64,000 nt of DNA from Eumeta japonica. Its lineage: Eukaryota > Arthropoda > Insecta > Lepidoptera > Psychidae. Made by a program: the position numbers and the translations under genes. How positions within the stretch are numbered: position 1 is the stretch's first letter; every line of letters begins with the position of its first letter. A model generated the notes under the pieces. The model ran no database searches. It saw nothing but the letters and a program-made list of their open reading frames with translations, and was not told the origin of the DNA. Positions 11,901 through 22,560 of the stretch are shown piece after piece. The stretch is from the NCBI GenBank assembly GCA_005406025.1, contig BGZK01000009.1:1054001-1118000 (forward strand), given 5' to 3'.

Positions 11901-14900
11901 AATAGTAATCGGGATCAAGAGTGTGATCAGTTCTAAGTACGCGAGGCGGAGTCACGGGTGGAAGCTATTGAATTTATTTAAAATAACATTAATGAATTTT
12001 AGTACTTAGAAAAAATATCAAGGATCTTAATTTCATCAATCTTAAAATAAAAACTAATACGAGATATTTATGGGAAAGAAAACTTAATCCCGAATGCAGT
12101 TTAATAACATACTTATACATAGTACAATGACACATAATTATATCCACAAAAGTAAATTAACTGAGGTCTAAATATTCTAAACACTCAAAAGCAAAATTAA
12201 ATAAATGCGTAATTGGAATATTTGACAAGTTTAATTAAATCATTAATAGAAAGTGGTGGTTCAGAAGTATGACATTCAAATTTTATTTCAAAATTCATTG
12301 GTTTGATTTAGAGTATATACCATTCAATTTTACTAACCTTAAGAACATTTATTTACTAATTAAATACTATTTAATGATGGTTAAGAAAAATATAGTGAGA
12401 AAAGCATACTTTGCGAGCATGTGAAATATACTCAATGATTTAAAAGTTTGTAAAGTGATGGGCGTGCAGCGTCATGTTAGGTTGACTTAAATGTAAAGTG
12501 TTGATGTGCATCATATATACCATTTCTGACTATTATATACTTCAAATAATGCCTAAAATAAATTGTAAAACAACAACAAATCTCATTGTCATTTATTTGC
12601 AGTATATGATTGAAATTATCCTTATCTATAGTTTTGGAGAGATAAGTAAGTCCTTTATATTAGGTCGAGCAAAAAGGTTTTTATATTTTATAAATGGAAA
12701 AGTTACAGTAAAATCTCTTTGGTTGTGCTGTTTGTATTTGGCAAATTGTGATACCATAAAATAGATGACATTTTAAAAAAGGAAATTTTTTTTTTGTTTT
12801 TCTGTCCACCGATATGAGCGAAACTAATGTAGAAATTCTATAAATTTTGAAGTTTTATAACAGAAAAGAGAAAAACTGCAATACAAGATCAAAAAAAAAT
12901 TGTGACATTTATGTAGCTTATGCAGTGTCAATAAGAGTAGCACAAAACTGTTTTAAGTATTTTGAGTTCAGTAATTTTAATGTCAAAAATAAATCTTGCT
13001 GTGGTTGATCTATTACAGATAACTTCGATGCCATTTCGGAAAAATTAGGGCAAGATCTGCATAGTAGTTTTTACAACATATAGCTGAAAAGCGAGGGATT
13101 GACCACAAAACAGATTTGACCCAAAAAAAGCAGGATATACAAAAAAGCTTGATACTTGGGTTTTAAACAAGCTCACTGTAAGAAATCTAATTAATTCTGT
13201 ACTCATTTTGCGATTCTCTATTAAAACTTAATAAAAACAAACCGTTTTTGAAAAGATTGATCTCTAGTTATGAAAAATGAATCACCTACGATTAGAACAT
13301 GCAATAAAGATCTTGGTCAAAAGGCAAGCAAGCTCCACAGACTATAGCGAAATCCGGATTAATTTGCTATAAGTTGTTGCCATGTGTATGGTAGGATTGC
13401 AAGGGCATTATTCATTATGAGCTTTTACTGTCAGGCAAAATGATCAATTCGGATCTCTACTGCTAACTGCTGATGAGACTCAAGCAAGAAGTATAGAAAA
13501 AATGGCCAGAATCGATCAACAGAAAGGGTGTGGTTTTTCACCATGATAACACTGGCATTAGCTGGTATGATAAGACCACACACATCTGCCACTCAGCAAA
13601 TATTGAGAGTTTGTTTGGGAAGCGTTAATGCATCCACCATATAGCCCTGACCTTGCAACATTAGATTTTCACTTGTTTCGGTCTCTTCAAAGTTCTTTAG
13701 GTAGAGGTTAACATCAAGAGAAGACTATCAAAACTAATTGTTGCAGTTTTTTAATCAGAAATCTCAAAATTTTTTCAGTAATGGCATTGTCACTACCTAC
13801 AAAATGGAACAATGGAACTACCTACAAGTTGTACAAAATGGCATATATATACTATAATTAAATGTGTAAATAAAATGTGATAAGAATTATATTGAATTTG
13901 TACGTAAGATATGATAAAACTTTTTCCTCGACCTAATATTATTTTTTAAACCAATTCCAATACCTGTTCCAATTTCTGATTCTGATCTCGGAGTCACTTT
14001 TAATCTTTAATCTTGCCTATATGGATATTATATGTGTAACAAAATATTACTGCAAAGTTTATATTTTACCTCAATATTGTTAAAAGTAGGACTGATATGT
14101 GTGAATTATTGTTGATAAAATGTCATATAAAAGGATATACAGTTGAAAGAATTAATATAATATGGGTGCGATTTGATTTTTAAATTAAGAAATCCATAAA
14201 AAAATTTACAAATCAAATTGCATTTATAAGATGAAAAAAAAAGTGCATACAGTCATATATGGGGAATCAATAATTATGTATATTAACAGGAGTTATACAG
14301 AGAGGAGAGTCATTTATCAATGGTTGATTACAAAAAAAGTATTCCACTTAATGTATTATGCAAATAAGCCCAAAGAGACAGAAAAGGAAAAAGAAAAATA
14401 GTCCTATTATAACACAATCACAATAAACAATGTTACATAATAAAATACAACAACACTGTTAGAATATTACCACATATTACCGATAAGAATCCAGTAAGCA
14501 TGTTATAGAATAAATGGTGTAATGGCAGAATGGTTTGGAATTTCCAAAATTGTCAGGAATCTGTAGCATAGGCTTCAACTTTCAGTTTGTCTACAGATGA
14601 ATGTTTAGCCAACATTAACATCTCCAACGTCCAATTGATTCTTAACTAGTTGATTAAGTATGAGAAAGAATGAATGGTTTGAAAGAAAGGATATGAAAAT
14701 TAATGCGAAAAAGGCAAAGGGAAATGATTTTGATAAAAAAATCTTGATAAAAAAGTACAGTGATTCATGAAAGGGTGTGGAATTATAGAGGGCATAGTTA
14801 CAAGAGAGGAGAATTGAATGTTGAGGTGATTTGCTTATTTAGAAAAGATCAATGTAATATGGATAATGAAAGAAATATGTGAGATATACAGTACAAAAAC

Positions 14901-17900
14901 TGATGGAGGTATTCCAAGAAAAATTTAAAAAAATATTCAATAATCAGATTGAGGATATTTTCAAAATTCTATTATGTTTGAATTTTCGGAATGAAATTTT
15001 TATATGTCCATGAATAAAACCAGGAAATCTTAGTTTGAAAGTAGTCAAAATTTTGTAATCATTAATAAATATTATTGTTATTACAAATATTCAAAACTTG
15101 GATTAAATATGAAAACTATTAATAAATAAGTACCTGTATAAGCATATGTAACATTAAGTCTTAGTCTACTGTTGTTGCGTGTTGTAAGCATAGATTGAGA
15201 AATGAGACGTCGCAGGTCATTAGGTAACATTGAAAGCCGTCCTGCTACATGCACGCGTACACCCCATTCATTTAATTGTTCACTAAAAAACGTACAAGAT
15301 TATTACAGCATTCTATTAATTACAATTATGTTCAAAAGTTTTTGGAGAATCATAACAAATTGACAACACAAATATATTTCTTTGCTTAATAATCAGAAAT
15401 GTGCAAAAAAACCACTTTTGTTAAGAAAACATTATTTTGTATCTTAGTAACAATGTAACGAAACTATAATTTACTTATTTAATATTATATACAAAATCAA
15501 CTGGTATTATAAATTTAATAACATATTTACCCTTATATACCTATTCTAAAGTTTCATTCTTTAATATATAAACACTTTATGGTCCAACCTCAGAAAAATT
15601 GAAAACTGCAGTATTTTTTAAGCATTCCATAAACTATAGCACATAAAATAATAAACACTAAAAACTAAACATTTTAAAAAGTGCAAATAGAAAAATTTAT
15701 GGAATTTTTAAAAATGAATTTCAAAAATTCTAATAAATCTTAGGCAAAAATAATAACTAAGCCGAAAAAGTTTAATAAAGCTATGAAGGAATTAAATTAC
15801 TTCATTATCTGGGAGTAACCTAACCGAACAATTGTGATCAATATCTACATTTGCTATCATGTACTAGAGCATTATACGTAACTGCATTTTTTTACTTCCC
15901 GCTATTGAAAATTGATAAATATTCATAATTTAAGTAGCTACTGTTTTCAACCAGATTTTCAGAAATCAGGTCTTGTCATTTTACGATTCTGTCAAACTTA
16001 TCTTCAAACCACAACTATTTTCAAAACAATCTATAAAATTTATTTTGAAAATTTTGGTCACTAAAATTTACTGCTATTTACATTTTTGAATGGTCTGAAC
16101 TCAAAAGTAGCAAGGAGTTTCGAGATGGTCGGCAAGATCAATCCTCTTACAATTTTTTGAGCTTAAAAACACATTAAATATCATAGTGAGAAGTTTTAGG
16201 GATGGCCTAAAAAGTCAACCATTCTTCAGGTTTTTTTAAAATATTATCAACCTTTTAGGTCGATATCAATTATGCTTAATATTAATGGATAGTATATATA
16301 GCTAATACAAGAACAAAGTATTTAATGCCTCGATTACAACCATTTAATAATTGTATAATATTAAACAGTTTTTATGAGACAAAAAGGGATAGAAATTAAA
16401 TAAAAATTGAGCAGTTGTGAATTTTACCAAACCAGTAAACATTAAAAAAACATGTTCCTGTTTGAAAAATGACAAATGTTTAATTTATATGTATTTCATT
16501 CAGTTTGAAACATTCAAGTAACCTATTGCAATAAAAATATAGTTGTTATTTTTGCTTATTATGTAATACAACTTCGGAAGAGTTTTAGTGAAAGATGCAC
16601 AAACATAGTGTGTTTAATTTTTGATTTAGTAACAAAGTAAATGTACACAACAAAAGCTCACCCAATAAAATACCAGCTATTGTTAGGCTTTTTTTTTATA
16701 TATGCACACTTTTTTGTGCTTTATTATTAAGAATAGCATTTGTAATATGTCTCCAAAGTATCATCAATGAAAACAGCTGATTATAAATTATGTACAGACA
16801 CATTATATTTTACTCTGTTTTGATTGGACTATTATGTAATAAAAAATATTAAATAATAAAATATTAAACATCATTTATTACATAACCCATTCCACTTGAA
16901 GATCAGTTTGTTTATTGTCATATTTATTTAGCATCAATTTGAAAATACAAGAAACAGAAGAAATACAGGAAACACCTTCAAGCCTATTTTTTCAAACGTA
17001 AAAATTAAATCTATTAACATCTATGCTCACACATTATTATCATTTAAATATTCATTTATATAATAATAGCCTTTGAGTTGGGCTTAATAGATTATTGAAA
17101 TTGGTTATTTTCTTAATAACATTGTGCCTTTGTGTATTTTATTATAAAAAGATACAGTTGTCCATAAAAATCATTAACCAAGTGTTAATGTTAATTCTGA
17201 ACCTAGGATTTACAAACATGTTACAAGCACCAAGAAAAAAACCCATATCACAATAAAAATCATTAAGATTTGTTTTCAAATTTGAACAACAGAAATATAA
17301 TATTTTTATACATTATTTATATTTATTATATGCAGTTTATTTTTACTGGATGAAATTTGATTTTATTAGGTCTCTTATGCCTTTGAAGTGTTATTAATGA
17401 TTCTGCAAATAAAATTTTTATGCTACATCCCTGTTTAGAAATTGTACATAATCTAAGTACTTACACTTCTTCAAGTAATCTTTGAAACTTTTCTCTAGCC
17501 AAGTTCATCAGTGATTCTACTTCTTTTTCTGATCTTTTGAAGTTTTCAATACTGAATGCATATACGGTTACTTCAGGAATGCCCAAGTCTAAACACCACT
17601 GTAACAAATTAAAGATAATATTTTACTGTAAGTTTCAAATTTTAGGATTTCACATTCCAAAGTTTTTGATTGAATTTTAATGCTCACTCAATTGTCGGTT
17701 CATATTAACAGCTGTCAGTGACTATATTTATCTCATATATTCAGGAGCAATTGCACCATATACTGATATTTTTTTAACAACAGTGAAATATTAATCAGCT
17801 ATCACATTACAAGTTTATCATTTAAAAAATCAAAAAATCCCTGATACGAACAGTACCTCTTCAAAGTAAAAAAATAATATGTATTGGCCCTTTAGGTTCA

Positions 17901-19358
17901 ACATAAGTAGTAGGTCATATTTTAATCCAAGCGTCCTCGTCTCGGAAGACTGCTAGGTCTTAATTAAGACTTAAACTCAACAATGTTTTGCAAGGGGCAT
18001 GTACAGAGATTCAGACAGGGTATGCAAAAAAAAAAAATTACTAGTTTTAGCATTGTTTAGGTTATGCAAGGTATAAAGATACTTACTATCGCGTCTGTGG
18101 GCCACCAACTGAAACAATGCTGAAACTGGTGAGTTTTTTAGCTTAGTGTATCCTGTCTGAATCTCTGTGCATGCCCCTGATGTTACGATATTAACTTATG
18201 ATACCAAGGTAGTTTACTTGTGTTTGAAATTCATAATTTATCATTTTTAGTTGTATTCTATAATTTTATTTATTACATCAATAAACACAGTTGATAAACA
18301 GAATAAAACTTTAAGTGAATGCAATCTCCTGATACAACAAAGCTTCATCAAAATATTGCTCACTACTTATATTGAACTTAAAAGGCTAAAAAGTAAGTTT
18401 TTTTACTTTTTAGAGATAATGTTTACATCAGGGGTTTTTAAATTTAATTTTATTTTCTTATTTTTAAAGTTTATATAATACTAGTAGATACACTATAATC
18501 GACTACTGTCCATAAGTGGCAAAGTACCATAATAGAAAAATTCATGTTAAGGCCAAGCTTATGCAACTTTAATCCTCAATAATAATCATCATGACAGAAC
18601 AGCTTTAGTATAATAGTAAAGCTTGAAAATAAGCATTTTGACACTTTAATTTTATACTAATTGTTAATGATATTAATTTACAATTAACCAAAAAGATTCT
18701 CAAATAAATCAAAATCAGAATATTTCTTAATATAAAAACGAACTGTTCACATTTTGTAACATGGTTGCCTTTTTATTGTTTGTTACTGTATGCAACTAAA
18801 ATAAGTTTTAGTAAACCATAAATATGGTTGCATGTGGAATGAGCATCATTGATTTTTTGAAAACGGGAATAAATGAAATTCCACCAGAAACTTGCTTTGT
18901 TGCTTTAAAAATAATTGGAACATAGGTCTGCTGATGCATCATTAGTAAAGTACTATGAGAGTTGAGTGATTGGATTTAGGAGAAAGAAATTACGGGGTTT
19001 AATAAAGGTAATTTTAAAAAATATTGCTTAAAAATCCATACACGTCCAACAAAGGGTATATGAATAAATTTAAGATGAGGATCCTTCTCCCCTCTTAAAC
19101 TGTGTTTCTAAGTCTTAAATTTTAATATTTTTTGGTTTAGTTGTGCATAGACAAAATATGAATACTTACTTTTAAAGTCTCCGATAACTTTTCGAATCCT
19201 TTGGAGTGACCGACACTACTATCAGCACTATGTTTTTTTGCATATCTGCGGTTCCCATCCATAATAAAAGCTATATGTTGAGGTATTCGTCCAGTTTTCA
19301 CGATTTTAATGCAGAACAATTGGAAAAACGACACACAATTCTCTTTTATCCACGACAT
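8786..19358 (-). CDS. Dhdds: Dehydrodolichyl diphosphate synthase catalytic subunit (cis-prenyltransferase)
   Basis: Five exons on the minus strand (19358-19170, 17598-17465, 15282-15134, 9230-9055, 8989-8786) join in frame to 283 codons with a stop. The product is the catalytic half of the ER cis-prenyltransferase, which adds isopentenyl diphosphate to farnesyl diphosphate to make the long polyprenyl chain of dolichol for protein glycosylation. It works with the NgBR/NUS1 partner. Family signatures: [15 protein letters not shown] (residues 29-43, with Asp34, Arg37 and Arg38), [10 protein letters not shown] in exon 2, and the IPP-site motif [11 protein letters not shown] (202-212, with Arg202, Arg208 and Ser210). 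The start MSWIKE is the one found in animal DHDDS. Human DHDDS is about 333 residues; here the C-terminal tail is shorter. Intron 3 is 5.8 kb and full of transposons. The family call is secure; the exact ends of exon 2/3 were chosen to avoid a stop. Confidence 0.95.
9055..9230 (-). CDS. Dhdds: Dhdds exon 4 (IPP-binding motif)
   Basis: Bounded by acceptor tttcttgtag and donor CAG/gtatgt. It completes an Ala codon from exon 3 ([14 protein letters not shown]) and carries [15 protein letters not shown], the diphosphate-binding motif of cis-prenyltransferases. Confidence 0.95.
9440..9720. repeat. Dispersed repeat fragment in Dhdds intron 3
   Basis: Contains two related halves (about 9495-9545 and 9612-9670), each with 'atgaattttttagaaaggatttgtgtaaaa'-like wording, and the phrase caaatcaatcggacctatag. 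That phrase is typical of 3' tails of lepidopteran non-LTR-derived repeats. Noncoding. Confidence 0.4.
10205..10357 (+). mobile_element. 160-bp CAGT/TA MITE, copy B
   Basis: Starts TA-cagtacaacgcacgaaactc and ends gagtttcgtgcgttataggg. The ends are inverted copies. It is similar over its full length to copies at 7661 (inverted), 28811 and 30311. The 64-codon frame through it is an accident. Confidence 0.7.
10370..11520 (-). pseudogene. Degenerate non-LTR retrotransposon reverse transcriptase
   Basis: Broken minus-strand frames reproduce a LINE reverse transcriptase common in moth genomes. Pieces in order (high to low coordinate): [19 protein letters not shown] near 11450-11500; [17 protein letters not shown] near 11370-11420; [14 protein letters not shown] near 11290-11340 (the D of motif A); [20 protein letters not shown] near 11145-11200; and [16 protein letters not shown] near 10865-10915. 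Stops and frameshifts are frequent and the YADD box is destroyed. It sits in Dhdds intron 3. The clade (jockey/CR1-like) is from memory. Confidence 0.7.
10643..10688. repeat. Perfect 16-bp inverted repeat inside the LINE remnant
   Basis: ggattatcatctccta at 10643-10658 and its exact reverse complement at 10673-10688, with a 14-base loop. It lies within the decayed reverse transcriptase, so a local inverted duplication is likely. Confidence 0.6.
11580..11975. repeat. Degenerate 24-bp repeat family, site 1
   Basis: Loosely periodic units of the type 'gggaccaaagttgaaattgag', with tail gcgaggcggagtcacgggtg. It shares internal text with the site at 46135 (aaattggcattgaga, gatcaagagtgtgat). Noncoding; in Dhdds intron 3. 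Confidence 0.6.
11976..12659. other. Dhdds intron 3, featureless AT-rich stretch
   Basis: No gene, terminal repeats or recognisable element. The 88-codon frame at 12498-12764 runs into the mariner and is not protein-like. Confidence 0.4.
12660..13936 (+). mobile_element. mariner transposon, full length but dead (copy 1)
   Basis: Left TIR ttaggtcgagcaaaaaggtt and right TIR aaaactttttcctcgaccta, ending at 13936, are inverted copies flanked by TA target duplications (12658-12659 and 13937-13938). The length of 1277 bases is normal for mariner. The interior is a plus-strand transposase pseudogene: [17 protein letters not shown] near 13415, a HHDNT catalytic box near 13540 split by extra bases, and ISKFFQ near the end. 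Many stops and shifts are present. It lies in Dhdds intron 3. The same lineage as the copies at 49865 and 61215, judging by shared ends. Confidence 0.85.
13937..15133. other. Dhdds intron 3, remainder
   Basis: AT-rich. Apart from a short 'ccaattccaatacctgttcc' patch at 13955-14010 that resembles the 24-bp repeat family, I see nothing. Confidence 0.4.
15134..15282 (-). CDS. Dhdds: Dhdds exon 3
   Basis: Encodes [20 protein letters not shown] and LNVTYAYT, the core of the prenyltransferase fold. The acceptor is cgttttttag. The first base T completes a Val codon begun in exon 2. Donor CAG/gtactt leaves one base in phase 1. Confidence 0.93.
15283..17464. other. Dhdds intron 2
   Basis: A 2.2-kb AT-rich intron. 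I found no coding sequence and no element with recognisable ends. Confidence 0.45.
17465..17598 (-). CDS. Dhdds: Dhdds exon 2
   Basis: Encodes [20 protein letters not shown] followed by [18 protein letters not shown]. The donor is GT/gtaagt: using the earlier GT would put a TGA at the start of exon 3, whereas this one gives LLEEVEQLNEWG. The acceptor is ttgttacag. Confidence 0.93.
17992..18179. mobile_element. ~188-bp MITE in Dhdds intron 1
   Basis: The left end aaggggcatgtacagagatt, followed by cagacagggta, is matched inverted by the right end tatcctgtctgaatctctgt, then gcatgcccctg. Interior noncoding. A diverged relative is at 54360-54530 (shared words ttcagacagggtatg, gggccacc). The superfamily is unassigned. 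Confidence 0.7.
18180..19169. other. Dhdds intron 1, remainder
   Basis: AT-rich intron with no supported gene. The 75-codon hydrophobic plus-strand frame at 18251-18478 is composed of AT-rich codons and looks like noise. Confidence 0.4.
19170..19358 (-). CDS. Dhdds: Dhdds exon 1 (start codon and catalytic Asp)
   Basis: Begins [16 protein letters not shown], the usual animal DHDDS start, then [15 protein letters not shown] with the catalytic Asp34, then [14 protein letters not shown]. It ends in phase 0 at donor gtaagt. There are 63 codons. Confidence 0.95.
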
Positions 19359-19999
19359 TTTGAATTACACAACTAGGTAATGATAATGTTAATACTATTC
19401 GCCTTGAAATAATATTCACATTAAACAAAATAAATTACAATCCTATGAATTTAGTTTAAATAAACACGTCAACAGATTAACAAAAGTAATTGAAAAGTAT
19501 TGACAAATCAATTTGATAATATTTTAATTGCAAAAAAATTGTCCGCAGACCACTAAATCACAACACAGAACAAAAAGAAGTAAGAAACATAAAAGGTAGA
19601 ATGTGAAATGTTATAAACTTAGGTTATCAGAGACCATTTATTCTGTGGTAATGATTCCGACAGAAAAAACAATCTTTCTCTAAATAAAATAATGCCTAAA
19701 TTAATTTGGTAAAACGTGTCTCGAACAACAAATCTAAGATAAAATATATATTTATTTAAAATACATTCCACGATACTATTACTCACTATAAAGTTCATTA
19801 GCTATCACACAATTATGAATTAATTATTTATTTTTGATATCGGAATATCTTAAGATATTGAGCGATATTGAAAAATTATAATAGACATTGTAATTTATCG
19901 TATTAGGTACACGTAATATTATTCAGTTTTAAGATTAATACAAAGTGTAGGTAATTTATTAATCATTTTATCACAAATAGTATTGTATATATATATACA
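19359..19999. other. Intergenic, 5' side of Dhdds
   Basis: AT-rich. It must hold the Dhdds promoter and 5' UTR (minus strand), but I cannot point to a convincing core element. Confidence 0.35.
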
Positions 20000-21439
20000 T
20001 TTTTTTTGTTTCCCACTTGCTACGTGGAGGGGGTTAAAAATGTATATCCCGCACACCCTAGCGCCCGTACGCGTGGGTAGTGTGGGGCTGAAACCCATTA
20101 AAAAAGTCCCTCTGAAGGTGAAGTCGGTGGTTGGGCTATGCTATGTAGTAAAACGACTGGTCAGACGACCGGTCGGACGACTATGATAGCTTCGCCGTGC
20201 GCGGCCGAACGGCACATGTGAGTGCCGACGGCGCGTGACATGCCCTATGGACGACTCCTGAAGGTTGTCGTCTCGACATAGGATGTCACCTGAAACCGTC
20301 ACGGGTAGGTTCCCGTTCCTCCTGCCCGGCCGGCCGGGAGTGGTCAGCAGCGGCCGGGTGGACTAATGGATATAGGTCGATGACCTAACTAACGGATAGA
20401 CGTACTCTAAGTCAGTCATGCGTGTCGTTGACGTCATTGAGGTGCCAACTGCCGCTGTAAGGGCGTCAGGTGGATCAATTAGTACGTTCCGTGGCCTACG
20501 GATAAAGTGGGTGGGAGGCAGCGGTTGACAGTCGACCGCCGCGCAAAGGAGCGCATTTGGGTGTGATCCTGCAATGTCGAAGAATCGCTTCGATGTGGCC
20601 TTCATATATTTAGGAAGGGTGGGAAGTTCCAAATCTCTATGGAGAATGGAATCACGTACGCATCAATATGCGTCCGTTGCTGCTCTACAGAATTTGTTCT
20701 GTATTACTTGTAGCCTATATAGTGCTTTAGGAGCGGCGTGAGCGAATACTGGACACGCGTACGTCATCACCGTCCTAATGCACATTTTGTATAATGTGCG
20801 CTTACTGCGCCTAGATAATTTGCTTTTCCTACCGAGCATGGCTCCGAGCCTTGCTGTGTAGAAAAGCGCATTCTTCCTAACACGCGCGATGTGCTCTCGA
20901 AAGTGGAGATTTTTATCAAACGTGACACCTGAGTATTTATATGACCGTTGCCACGGAATTCTCGCGTTCAATATTTTTAAATTGGGAGTGTTCCAGTCGA
21001 CAACAAGTTTACTCCTATTCTTGCTATACTTGAACTGTATAGCTGCCGACTTATCAGGATTTACCTCGATCCGCCACTTCCGGAACCATTGACCTAGTTC
21101 ATCAATGGCCCTCGGGAAGTGGCGGAAGATGGAGCGCCTAGTCCTACTCCTAAAAAAGAGCGCGGTATCATCGGCAAAGAGCACGAACTGGACGCCGGAC
21201 GTCGGCCGTGGTATGTCATTGGTGTACGCGGAGTACAGAAGGGGAGAGAGGCCGGAGCCTTGTGGAACTCCTGCTCTGATTAATCGTCTAGTCGAGTGAG
21301 TACGCTCATGCCTAAATGTGAAATGTCTGTTTGAGAGGAAATTTTGAATAATGAGTATGAGACGATCTGGCACTTGGAGGGAATATAATTTATACACCAG
21401 ACCTGCGTGCCATACTCTGTCGAAGGCCTTAGATACGTC
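20000..21439 (-). pseudogene. Jockey-type LINE, 3' half (reverse transcriptase + 3' UTR), interrupted
   Basis: On the minus strand from 21439, LDVSKAFDRVW (motif A), RAGVPQGSGLSPLLYSAYT and FADDTALFF (the YADD-type box) are in one open frame down to 20663. The conserved C-terminus (ELPTLPKYMKATSKRFFDIA and HFIRRPRNVLIDPPD) follows in another frame at 20632-20363, so there is one frameshift. A GC-rich 3' UTR ends at a poly-T run at about 20000 (poly-A on the element's strand). The ORF's first dozen codons, upstream of LDVSK, belong to the adjoining hAT remnant, so the element is cut there. Jockey elements copy themselves by target-primed reverse transcription. Much better preserved than the LINE at 10370. 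Confidence 0.85.
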
Positions 21440-22267
21440 CAGTGCCGGATTAAGCCAGCGCGGGGCCTGTAGCAAATTCTGTCAAGGGGCCCTTGGTTTG
21501 CTTTAGGTTCTCAAGTTTAGGGTATTAAATAAAAAAAAAAACCGTTACAAATAAACTTTTCTGGATTTAATATGGGCTTTAGAAATAATACTTCCAATAT
21601 CGACTTCTTTAAGTAAATCGTGCTCTATATTCAACAAAGTGAGATGATTAAGACGTTCTTGGCCCATCGTGTTTCTTAATTCAGTTTTAATACGTTTCAA
21701 TGTTGAAAACGAACGTTCCCACTGCAGTTAGTGATCATGAGAGATAAGTATATGCAAGGCAATTTCTAAGTTTGGGAAACACGATCCTAAAGAATTATTT
21801 ATTAAGAATTTATAAAATTGTTGTTCCAGAGGCTCCTGTTTCTTGCTGTCAATAACAATAGCCACATCTGTTTTCAGCAGCTCTGCGAACTGCACTAATT
21901 CGTCACCTAGGCTGTTCTCCAAATCGTCTTCGTAAGCACTGACCATATTGGAGGATTTTTCCAAAATCTCTTCTGTTGTAAGAAATTTTAGTTGTCGAAA
22001 TACTTCAAAAACACTAGTAATCTTATGATATGCTTTCATACGTTTAGTTAAAGCAGACAGTACGTTATCAATAATGACAATAAACACCTGAACTTCGAAA
22101 CGTTGTCCATGTGTTTGGTTTTCAACAAAGCCGTCGTCGAATGAGTAGAGCCGCTGAAATGGTCGTACTTTGTATTTCGCTTGATTCGTCTGGATGACTG
22201 TTGCTGGTATTCTTCACAGTTGGTCAGGTCTTTAGCTCTTGCGTCGACATCTGAAAATGTGAATCGC
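21440..22267 (-). pseudogene. hAT-type transposase remnant (ZMYM1-like), with one terminus
   Basis: The left end cagtgccggattaagccagc looks like a hAT terminal repeat and abuts the jockey reverse transcriptase. Minus-strand frames give RSFSTLKRIKTELRNTMGQE and LNHLTLLNIEHDLL (21600-21720, the C-terminal dimerisation domain). Next is SSVGDELVQF-like sequence with KRMKAYHKITSVFEVFRQLK (22087-21728), then an upstream piece at 22269-22048. Frames are broken at 21728 (an in-frame stop after HDH) and near 22087. The call rests on my memory of ZMYM1/hAT proteins with this C-terminus. It ends at the palindrome at 22268. Confidence 0.7.
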
Positions 22268-22319
22268 ATTGCTTGGACGTAGCCATATAATGATTATTAT
22301 ATGGCTACGTCCAAGCAAT
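22268..22319. repeat. Perfect palindrome, 24-bp arms and 4-base loop
   Basis: Left arm attgcttggacgtagccata plus taat (22268-22291), loop gatt, right arm the exact reverse complement (22296-22319). It sits exactly where the hAT remnant meets a GC-rich retroelement-like segment. Confidence 0.9.
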
Positions 22320-22560
22320 CCGATTCCGAGCTAGGTCTGCAATAGACCTAGCAAACGAGGTACGGAGGATGGATGAGGTGAGCAGGAGGGTAGGCGGGTG
22401 ACACCTGGTGTCGACTAGGAGCATCCTCCAAGGCCGGTGGTTCCAGGTCCGTCCGGGTTTGCCGTTCCCTGAAGGGGAAAGGCCAGCGCCCGGGTCTCGT
22501 TGCAAATCGCGTCGTTGACACCGTTAGGTTTCTCGCGATTTGACCTTAAGGGATTTTATG
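22320..22560 (-). other. GC-rich fragment, possibly the 3' end of another LINE
   Basis: Composition matches the jockey block. The minus-strand frame 22505-22305 ends SIADLARNRIAWT, which resembles the C-termini of some LINE polyproteins. There is no motif strong enough to name it. Confidence 0.3.

Noticed and set aside
12498..12764. 88-codon plus-strand ORF
   Set aside because: It runs across the left TIR of the mariner and has no protein-like composition.
15280..17467. A premature stop (TGA) in Dhdds at the exon 2/3 border
   Set aside because: It appears only if the GT two bases too early is used. The better gtaagt donor gives LLEEVEQLNEWG in frame.
20889..21299. Plus-strand ORFs over the jockey element
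   Set aside because: Antisense to the clear minus-strand reverse transcriptase.
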